Shown one piece after another: positions 1 through 6,248 of a stretch of DNA of 7,222 nucleotides; the stretch's first letter is position 1; every line of letters starts with the position of its first letter. A program made the position numbers and the translations under genes. Origin of the DNA: an uncultured Dysgonomonas sp. GTDB lineage: Bacteria > Bacteroidota > Bacteroidia > Bacteroidales > Dysgonomonadaceae. The DNA lies in NCBI GenBank assembly GCA_945292135.1, contig CALYRA010000051.1:1-7222 (forward strand), given 5' to 3'. Under the pieces are notes generated by a model. That model worked only from the letters and a program-made list of their open reading frames with translations, was not told the origin of the DNA and searched no databases.

Positions 1-54
1 TTTGTGCGTCTTTACCGAATATAAAATAATATTATATATTTAATTCATTATTAA

Positions 55-1353
<1,299 letters not shown>

Positions 1354-1376
1354 TAAGAAACATATCTTAAATATTC

Positions 1377-1412
1377 AAAAACCACGGTTTTAAAAGAACC
1401 GTGGTTTTTTAT
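1377..1412 (+). terminator. Intrinsic terminator of eno
   Basis: Perfect inverted repeat ACCACGGTT (1381-1389) / AACCGTGGT (1397-1405) around a 7-nt loop. The stem is extended by flanking A-T pairs and followed by a T tract. It starts 23 nt after the eno stop. The flanking A and T tracts make it potentially active on both strands, but no gene on the - strand needs it here. Confidence 0.92.
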
Positions 1413-1429
1413 TTTTATACACTTCTTCC

Positions 1430-1437
1430 TATCTTTG
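1430..1437 (+). promoter_or_regulatory. Bacteroidetes-type -7 element of the amidase gene
   Basis: TATCTTTG matches TAnnTTTG exactly and lies 56 nt upstream of the amidase ATG. The expected -33 position falls in the T-rich tail of the eno terminator and shows no clear TTTG, so the element is called on the -7 match and its position. Confidence 0.65.
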
Positions 1438-1493
1438 CAAGATAATTACCAATTAATCTATACCTTATATTCATATCGTACAATTAAGATAGG

Positions 1494-2348
1494 ATGAAAT
1501 ATATTTACATAATCTCAATTCTTATTTTCAGTTTTTCAAATATTAATATACTTGCTCAAAAGAAAAAACCAAATGATAATCAGACGTTAAAAACAAAAGG
1601 GGTAAAACGAACAAATAAACTTTTTGGATCAAAATATCAGAATTATACAGTCAAATCAAACAAATTGAAAGGAGCATGCTTCTTCCTTTCAAGTGGACAT
1701 GGTGGTCCTGACCCGGGTGCTATCGGCAGAATCAATGGCAAAGAACTCCATGAAGATGAATATGCCTATGATATAACTTTACGTTTAGCGCGCAATCTTC
1801 TTGAAGAAGGTGCTACGGTTTATGTTATAATACAAGACAAATCTGATGGAATCAGAGATGGTATTTACCTGAATAACAGCAAAACAGAAACTTGTATGGG
1901 TCAAGCGATACCCCTGAATCAGACAAAAAGGCTGAAGCAACGATCCGACAAAATCAATAGCCTAAGCAAAAAATCAAAAGCAAAATATAAAAGATCAGTC
2001 TTTATACATCTTGACAGCAGAAGTAAAAAAAAGCAACTGGACGTATTTTTCTATTATGCACATAATAGTTTAGCGGGAAAAAAATTAGCGGAAACGATGA
2101 AGGAAACATTTAACGCTCATTATAATAAACATCAACCCAACAGAGGTTTTACCGGTACTATCAAATCCCGAAGGTTATATGTATTAGATAATACCACTCC
2201 GGTAGGTCTCTTTGCGGAACTTGGAAACATACAAAATACTTTCGATCAACGAAGATTTCTTCAACCAAACAATAGACAGGCACTGGCTAATTGGATGTGC
2301 AGAGGTTTTATAAAAGATTATGAAAATTGGAAAAAAATAAATAATTAA
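1494..2348 (+). CDS. Secreted N-acetylmuramoyl-L-alanine amidase (Amidase_3 family)
   Basis: Predicted zinc amidase that cuts the bond between N-acetylmuramic acid and the stem peptide of peptidoglycan, acting in the periplasm. Residues 1-21 form a signal peptide (MKYIYIISILIFSFS, then ILA before QKKK), followed by a basic Lys-rich linker of about 35 residues. The catalytic domain starts near residue 60 with SSGHGGPDPGAIG. The zinc ligands are His69, Glu87 (in EDEYAYDITLRLARNL) and His172 (FIHLDS), and the catalytic Glu is Glu242 (FAELGN), so the full set is present. An insert of about 20 residues (roughly 119-140, IRDGIYLNNS onwards) before the conserved IPLNQTKRL is, from memory, normal in Bacteroides-type members. 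At 284 aa the length fits the family. The ATG is chosen because the signal peptide begins there and a -7 element lies at 1430-1437. No terminator separates it from the next gene, so some read-through into the M48-like gene is possible. Its exact role (cell separation, recycling or remodelling) cannot be told from the sequence. Confidence 0.93.
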   Translation: MKYIYIISILIFSFSNINILAQKKKPNDNQTLKTKGVKRTNKLFGSKYQNYTVKSNKLKGACFFLSSGHGGPDPGAIGRINGKELHEDEYAYDITLRLARNLLEEGATVYVIIQDKSDGIRDGIYLNNSKTETCMGQAIPLNQTKRLKQRSDKINSLSKKSKAKYKRSVFIHLDSRSKKKQLDVFFYYAHNSLAGKKLAETMKETFNAHYNKHQPNRGFTGTIKSRRLYVLDNTTPVGLFAELGNIQNTFDQRRFLQPNNRQALANWMCRGFIKDYENWKKINN

Positions 2349-2387
2349 TTAAAATAAATCTAAAGTTAGCATTAACAAAAAATACGT

Positions 2388-2395
2388 TATATTTG
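2388..2395 (+). promoter_or_regulatory. Bacteroidetes-type -7 element of the M48-like gene
   Basis: TATATTTG is an exact TAnnTTTG match ending 48 nt before the chosen ATG at 2444. GTTAG (2365-2369), 18 nt upstream, is a partial -33 match. The element overlaps the TTG at 2393 that opens the longest frame, which argues that this TTG is promoter sequence and not a start codon. Confidence 0.72.
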
Positions 2396-2443
2396 CAAAC
2401 ATTATTTAAATTAAATACAATTATTAACTTAGATTCAAAAATT

Positions 2444-3250
2444 ATGATCAAAAAAACGTTAATTACTGTTGTAGCTGTTTGCGCAATATTTGTATTTGCT
2501 AACTCTGCTCAAGCTCAGCCCGGAAAAGGTTTTGGAAAATCATTAGGTAAAGCAGCTAAAAGCGCTGGAAAAGTTGTAGGCGATGCTGCTATGGGCATGG
2601 CCGGCGATATGGCCGCAAACCAAGTTTCCGCTAAAATGGCAGCATTTATGGATAACAATAACACTGTTGCTCAACCCGATAATAAATATTATAAAAGATT
2701 AGAAGCATTAGTTGCTCCTAAATACATTACAGTTGATGATCTAACATTAAATTACCAAGTTTATCTTAATGATGAAGCAAATATACTTGCTTTAGCTGAC
2801 GGAAATATACGTGTATATTCAGGAATGATGGATCTTCTTTCTGATGATGAATTATTGGCTGTAATCTCAACACAAATTGGTCATATCGCAAATAAAGATG
2901 TTCGTGACAACCTAATGAAGATTGCATCAGAAGATAATGCAAGCAAAGCAGCAGGAAACCAAATGGAAAAAATGTTGGCTTTATCAGGTGATAAATTAGG
3001 TTCTATTGTTAATGAATTAATTCAAATTCCTTATACTGAAGAACAAAACTTTGCTGCTGATACTTATGCTCGTGATCTATTGAAAAAGAATGGTTCAAAT
3101 GTTAAAGCGTTAGTATCTGCACTTAACAAATTTGCTGAATTGGAAGAAGCTGACGCAATTGCTTCTGAATCAGAAGAAGGAGAATTAAGTTCCGCTGCAA
3201 AATTTATTGGCGTGAACTCAGGCAATTCACTTCGCGCTGATCGCTTTTAA
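2444..3250 (+). CDS. Secreted M48/LoiP-like protein lacking the zinc-protease residues (pseudo-peptidase)
   Basis: 268 residues starting with a clear signal peptide (MIKKTLITVVAVCAIFVFAN, then SAQA before QPGKG, cleavage near residue 24). There is no good lipobox. Residues 26-68 are a Gly/Ala/Lys-rich, probably helical segment. The M48 domain runs from about residue 80: LNDEANILALADG, NIRVYSGMMDLLSDDELLAV (121-140), then ISTQIGHIANKD. By family pattern (E. coli LoiP/YggG has VIGHEMGHV here) the HExxH motif should occupy 143-147, but reads T143-Q-I-G-H147: the first His ligand and catalytic Glu are lost and only the second His remains. The third-ligand Glu of the EAD motif is Ala204 (EEQNFAADTYARDLL), and the C-terminal His-Pro of LoiP-type proteins is also absent. 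It is thus probably not a protease, though the fold and frame are intact. The ATG at 2444 is preferred over the TTG at 2393, which lies inside the promoter and would add 17 residues before the signal peptide. It follows the amidase by 95 nt and has its own promoter and terminator. Function unknown; a binding, chaperone or regulatory role in the periplasm is an inference. Confidence 0.85.
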   Translation: MIKKTLITVVAVCAIFVFANSAQAQPGKGFGKSLGKAAKSAGKVVGDAAMGMAGDMAANQVSAKMAAFMDNNNTVAQPDNKYYKRLEALVAPKYITVDDLTLNYQVYLNDEANILALADGNIRVYSGMMDLLSDDELLAVISTQIGHIANKDVRDNLMKIASEDNASKAAGNQMEKMLALSGDKLGSIVNELIQIPYTEEQNFAADTYARDLLKKNGSNVKALVSALNKFAELEEADAIASESEEGELSSAAKFIGVNSGNSLRADRF

Positions 3251-3279
3251 TAAAAAATATAATTACAAATTATATATAT

Positions 3280-3326
3280 TAACAAAAAGAGGAATGCTTT
3301 ACATTCCTCTTTTTGTTATATTTTTT
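3280..3326 (+). terminator. Intrinsic terminator of the M48-like gene
   Basis: The arms 3280-3296 and 3302-3318 pair perfectly over 17 bp (core AAAAAGAGGAATG / CATTCCTCTTTTT) around a 5-nt loop CTTTA. A T6 run follows at 3321-3326. It starts 30 nt after the stop codon. Confidence 0.93.
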
Positions 3327-3751
3327 ACATAAGATTTAATCTCATTAATTTCACCTATCTATAATTTTCGTCTATTTAAATACTAACCTTTAATTCAGCA
3401 TCCATAAGTAAATATAGTACTTGAAAACACTATATTTAGTCTTTCCGAACCTTAAATATATTTTGAGGATAACAACCCAAACAGTAAGAGACTTCAATAT
3501 TTGATAGATTTTTTTTAAATCACACTTTAACAATTCGAATATTCTCTCATAATTTACGACAACCCCTTCAAGCTAAGTCCTTCAGCTATTAATCATAATA
3601 ATCAATAATTTATATTCTAAAAATTATTTTTAACAAATGATAACTCCATTCAAAATTAAAACTGTATGAGTAAGTAATTTATTGGCTGTATAACATAAAC
3701 ATTTTTAAAAATTCGGACAAATTTATTACTTCTGGTGTAAAAATATTTTTT
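3327..3751. other. AT-rich intergenic region with no supported gene
   Basis: About 425 bp with frequent stops in the frames I read and no convincing small gene or RNA gene. The one clear structure is the 10-bp inverted repeat at 3409-3438, listed separately. AATATTTG at 3496-3503 is a one-mismatch match to the -7 element, but no start codon with a usable frame follows it. The region may have held genes now decayed, or be a long regulatory spacer. Confidence 0.6.
3409..3438. repeat. Perfect 10-bp inverted repeat with 10-nt spacer
   Basis: TAAATATAGT (3409-3418) and ACTATATTTA (3429-3438) are exact reverse complements separated by 10 nt, so the half-site centres lie 20 bp apart, about two helical turns. 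No T tract follows on the + strand, so it does not look like a terminator. It could be a dimeric protein-binding site or an RNA hairpin; no gene start lies close to it. Confidence 0.6.
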
Positions 3752-3759
3752 TATATTTG
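3752..3759 (+). promoter_or_regulatory. -7 element immediately upstream of the small membrane protein
   Basis: TATATTTG is an exact TAnnTTTG match. It ends only 7 nt before the ATG at 3767, so transcription would start at or within a few bases of the start codon and give a leaderless or nearly leaderless mRNA. The -33 region (about 3730-3736, TTCTGGT) is a weak match. Confidence 0.55.
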
Positions 3760-3766
3760 AACAGAA

Positions 3767-4009
3767 ATGAACATAGTATATGTAGTAATAGCCACTCTTG
3801 TACTTAATATACCTTTAGGTCGGTGGCGAAACAAATATAAAAAATTTACAATTATTTGGTGGTTACTAATCCATGCCTCAATACCTATAATTGTTGCGAT
3901 GCGAATTTGGCTTGATACGCCCAGAGTTTGTATCCCACTTTTTATTTTCTTAGCAATATTAGGGCAACTGATTGGATCAAAGTTATTGTTTCGAGACAAA
4001 AAATCTTAG
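3767..4009 (+). CDS. Small integral membrane protein of unknown function
   Basis: 80 residues with three hydrophobic stretches: about 1-15, 28-46 (TIIWWLLIHASIPIIVAM) and 54-73 (VCIPLFIFLAILGQLIGSKL). A basic loop RWRNKYKK (19-26) separates the first two, and the tail is RDKKS. The NIPLGRWR ... HASIPIIVAMRIWL pattern resembles short hypothetical membrane proteins that I recall from Bacteroidetes and Proteobacteria, which supports this strand over the opposite-strand frame covering the same bases. The start is fixed: an in-frame TGA lies at 3758-3760 and the next Met is residue 45. The basic loop after helix 1 suggests a cytoplasmic loop with the N-terminus outside, by the positive-inside rule. 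It stands alone, with a promoter almost touching its start and no clear terminator. No function can be assigned. Confidence 0.72.
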   Translation: MNIVYVVIATLVLNIPLGRWRNKYKKFTIIWWLLIHASIPIIVAMRIWLDTPRVCIPLFIFLAILGQLIGSKLLFRDKKS

Positions 4010-4254
4010 TCCAATTATTCGCAACATATATTATGTAAATTAACTAATCATAAATCTTATATCCAATATCGTAAAATTAAAAACCTGAAATCACTAAAAA
4101 ATAGACATAAGATACCCGAATAAATATAAAATCTAATTATTTTCTCTAATGGAAAAATTATCAATCACAAAACAAGTTATATAAAAATATTATTAAATAA
4201 TTTTTTTATAAAAAGTGTCACATGTTACGAAATATAAATCTCGATATACATTAT
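4010..4254. other. AT-rich intergenic region upstream of the Nudix regulator
   Basis: About 245 bp with no supported gene. It holds an all-AT hairpin (ATTATTAAATAAT, 4189-4201) running into a T7 tract, a weak terminator candidate for the small membrane gene, and the imperfect palindrome at 4217-4228 described separately. Confidence 0.55.
4217..4228. promoter_or_regulatory. Candidate operator: 12-bp near-palindrome upstream of the Nudix gene
   Basis: GTCACATGTTAC is palindromic except for one base pair (third position from each end). It stands out for its G/C content in an otherwise A/T-rich stretch. It is centred about 32 bp upstream of the putative -7 element at 4255, near the position of a site adjoining the -33 region. 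Which protein binds is unknown; autoregulation by the Nudix regulator is a guess. Confidence 0.35.
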
Positions 4255-4262
4255 CATCTTTG
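4255..4262 (+). promoter_or_regulatory. Probable -7 element of the Nudix regulator gene
   Basis: CATCTTTG matches TAnnTTTG at all but the first base and lies 30 nt upstream of the ATG. No TTTG is visible at the expected -33 position (about 4230-4236), which suggests a weak or activator-dependent promoter. Confidence 0.45.
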
Positions 4263-4292
4263 TATCAAGGGTATAGAACGATTAAATATTAA

Positions 4293-5027
4293 ATGATAAC
4301 TAACAACTTTAGCAGTTATAATGAAGAGAATATTCATCCCGGTTTTTCGGTAGATTGTGTAATATTTAGCTTCAATAAGGGAAAAATAAACGTATTATTA
4401 AGAAAGTTTGAACTCGAAGATTATTGGTCTTTATTGGGAGGATTTATGTTCAATCATGAGGATGCTGATGGAGCAGCTTATCGCATATTAGAATCTCATA
4501 CCGGATTAAAAAATATTTTTCTTAAGCAATTTCATCTTTTTAGCGATCCCAAAAGAACAGATATAGAGCAAAATAGAGATTATTTAAATAAAAATTCATC
4601 TATAAATCATGACGGTCACTGGCTCTTAAGAAGATTTATAAGTTTAGGATATTACGCGCTTGTGAAATATGATGAAGTACAACTTTCGGGCAGTCCTGAT
4701 GAAACTTTAAAATGGTATGATATAAACAAACTTCCTCACCTGCAATCTGACCATAATGACATTATAAAAACCGCATTAAAGACAATTAAAGCTATGCTGC
4801 CTGTCATACCTATAGGCTACGAACTTTTACCGGAGAAGTTCACTATGACCGAGCTTCGAAAAATATATGAGATCATTTTAGGGAAAACATTTGATCGCCG
4901 AAATTTTCAGCGGAAAGTTCTATCGGATGGGCGTATTGTGCAATTGGAAGAGACTAAAACTAGTAAAACATATAATCCACCTATATTATACACATTCAAA
5001 CATCCATATAAAGAGGATATTATATAA
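4293..5027 (+). CDS. Nudix-fold transcriptional regulator, NrtR/AraR type
   Basis: 244 residues in two parts. Residues 15-165 form a Nudix-like sensor domain (FSVDCVIFSFNKGKINVLLR, then DYWSLLGGF). The rest, from about 175, is the winged-helix DNA-binding domain typical of this family (ELLPEKFTMTELRKIYEIIL, then FDRRNFQRKVL). The Nudix box at 50-72 keeps the frame G50-x5-E56-x7-R64 and the closing G71-L72, but the REUxEE core reads R64-I-L-E-S-H: three of the usual Glu positions are Ile65, Ser68 and His69. Pyrophosphohydrolase activity is therefore unlikely and the domain probably only binds a ligand. Known Bacteroides members of this class, such as AraR of B. thetaiotaomicron, sense sugars. 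It faces the rhaT-rhaD operon, so a role in rhamnose control is possible but unproven. The start lies 30 nt after a probable -7 element. Just after the stop the same frame encodes LEERLKAID before another stop, perhaps a lost C-terminal tail. Confidence 0.9.
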   Translation: MITNNFSSYNEENIHPGFSVDCVIFSFNKGKINVLLRKFELEDYWSLLGGFMFNHEDADGAAYRILESHTGLKNIFLKQFHLFSDPKRTDIEQNRDYLNKNSSINHDGHWLLRRFISLGYYALVKYDEVQLSGSPDETLKWYDINKLPHLQSDHNDIIKTALKTIKAMLPVIPIGYELLPEKFTMTELRKIYEIILGKTFDRRNFQRKVLSDGRIVQLEETKTSKTYNPPILYTFKHPYKEDII

Positions 5028-5341
5028 CTTGAAGAAAGGCTAAAAGCAATTGATTAAATTTTGAAAAAGACAAATTGGTTTGAATAGGTCTTTCCTAATT
5101 ATATCCAAATGGAATAAAACAAGGTCAAAATAATATATCTTTCTCTTTTTTGAGATAAGTATAAACATGTCAGGAGATTACAAAAACACAATTATTTATT
5201 ATGATAATGTGTTGAAGGAAAAAATTATAAAGCTACACCCTCAAAAAGATTAAAACAATTGCGAAAATTGTCTTAAAGCTTTATTACTTAAAAAATGGGT
5301 AAAAAGAACTTTTATTAAAAGAATTGCCCTTTACCAAAAGT
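5028..5341. other. Intergenic region between convergent genes, no supported gene
   Basis: About 310 bp between the Nudix gene and the rhaD terminator. A 28-codon frame at 5167-5253 (MSGDYKNTIIYYDN...) has a one-mismatch -7 element (TATCTTTC, 5136-5143) upstream, but its length and lack of a recognisable motif do not justify a gene call. Small inverted repeats occur at 5255-5271 (ACAATT/AATTGT) and 5298-5335. No convincing terminator for the Nudix gene was seen on the + strand. Confidence 0.55.
5298..5335 (-). repeat. Nested inverted repeat downstream of rhaD, possible backup terminator
   Basis: The outer arms GGTAAA (5298-5303) and TTTACC (5330-5335) enclose an inner hairpin CTTTT-ATT-AAAAG (5309-5321). 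Read on the - strand the structure is followed by CATTTTTT, so it could act as a second, weaker terminator for transcripts passing the rhaD terminator. The pairing is discontinuous, with unpaired GGGCAATT on one side. Confidence 0.3.
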
Positions 5342-5386
5342 TTGTAAATAATAAAAAATAGGATTCCATATTACTATAGAATCCTG
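5342..5386 (-). terminator. Intrinsic terminator of the rhaT-rhaD operon
   Basis: AGGATTC (5360-5366) pairs with GAATCCT (5379-5385), with an extra inner 3-bp helix around a TTAC loop. On the - strand the stem is followed by TATTTTTTATTATTTAC, a T-rich tail. It begins about 25 nt past the rhaD stop codon. The + strand side lacks a T tract, so it probably works in one direction only. Confidence 0.8.
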
Positions 5387-5410
5387 TTAATACCAACTTA
5401 ATTTAATTTC

Positions 5411-6220
5411 CTATTTGGGAAGATTAAACGCTTTACCTAATGCTATCATATCTTCCATAGATGTTCCTGTCGGTTCGTAACCCATCGATTTAGCCGCTAT
5501 ATAAATAAGCGCAGACTTATTTAATGTATCCACCATGTCAAATGCTTCCATAATATCACTACTAACAGAACATACTCCATGTTTTTCCCACATCACAACA
5601 TCATATTCTGATAATGCGGCGACTGTAGCATCTGCCAATTCTACCGAACTAGGCATTTTATAAGGAATTATACCTAAGCCTTTCGGACAAAATGCTCTTG
5701 TTTCCGGGATCATGCTCCAAAGAAGGTATGTCAACTTATCTTTCTCCAAGAATTCAGGTTTATGGGTCATCGCTATCAATTCGATAGGATGAGTATGTAA
5801 TGCTGCCTTATATCCTGAACCTGTACTAATCATATAATCATGCATAGACAAATGTGAAGGCAATTCTGATGTCGGCTTCACAGGATTATCAGCAATAATT
5901 TCATACGAGCTGCAATCATCAAGGATGCGGATAACAGACCCATTTTCCATAGGCCAACGAGCCAAATCACGCATACGGCGGTTTGTTCCCTTACAGAAAA
6001 AATAACAGCCTTTCAGGTTTGGAAGAGTTTTACCTATTTCGAAAACTTCACTTATTGGTTTCATCGCGCGAACCTCATCATCAATGACATCAGTTATATT
6101 TATTGTGATATTGCCGCCGTTTCTTTCAGCCCAACCTTTTTGCCATAAATATCCTGCTACCTCCGCGACGTTTGCTACCTGTTTTGCCAATTGGGGACGA
6201 TTATCTAAAATTGATTTCAT
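5411..6220 (-). CDS. rhaD: Rhamnulose-1-phosphate aldolase
   Basis: Cytoplasmic class II (zinc) aldolase of L-rhamnose breakdown: L-rhamnulose-1-phosphate gives dihydroxyacetone phosphate and L-lactaldehyde. The 269-residue length is close to E. coli RhaD (274). Visible motifs are WAERNGGNITI (30-40, phosphate-binding region), GCYFFCKGTNRRMRDLA (71-87), TSELPSHLSMH (117-127) with catalytic Glu119, zinc ligands His142 and His144 in ALHTHPIELIAMTH, and His214 in MWEKHGV. These match the E117, H141, H143, H212 set of the E. coli enzyme. The ATG follows an A/T-only leader without Shine-Dalgarno. It starts 28 nt after the rhaT stop, in the same direction, so the two are co-transcribed. RhaD is the last gene of the operon here: a terminator follows directly and no lactaldehyde reductase (fucO) lies behind it. 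Confidence 0.97.
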   Translation of the reverse strand: MKSILDNRPQLAKQVANVAEVAGYLWQKGWAERNGGNITINITDVIDDEVRAMKPISEVFEIGKTLPNLKGCYFFCKGTNRRMRDLARWPMENGSVIRILDDCSSYEIIADNPVKPTSELPSHLSMHDYMISTGSGYKAALHTHPIELIAMTHKPEFLEKDKLTYLLWSMIPETRAFCPKGLGIIPYKMPSSVELADATVAALSEYDVVMWEKHGVCSVSSDIMEAFDMVDTLNKSALIYIAAKSMGYEPTGTSMEDMIALGKAFNLPK

Positions 6221-6248
6221 TTTTAATTATATTATTATATTTAAATTT

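Noticed and set aside
1..4. TTTG as the end of a -7 promoter element for eno
   Set aside because: The first half of the TAnnTTTG element would lie outside the window, so it cannot be assessed.
3751..3999. 82-codon frame on the - strand opposite the small membrane protein
   Set aside because: The + strand frame has three hydrophobic helices, the NIPLGRWR pattern and a promoter; the opposite frame shows no coherent protein features.
4189..4207. All-AT hairpin ATTATTAAATAAT followed by T7, as terminator of the small membrane gene
   Set aside because: A short, weak, GC-free stem about 180 nt from the stop in a very AT-rich stretch; expected by chance.
5028..5057. In-frame continuation LEERLKAID after the Nudix stop, possibly a C-terminal tail removed by a recent stop codon
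   Set aside because: The upstream protein already has full family length and a complete winged helix; nine further codons before another stop are weak evidence.
5167..5253. 28-codon frame starting MSGDYKNTIIYYDN, with a one-mismatch -7 element at 5136-5143
   Set aside because: Too short and without a recognisable motif; chance frames of this length are common, and the upstream element lacks a -33 partner.
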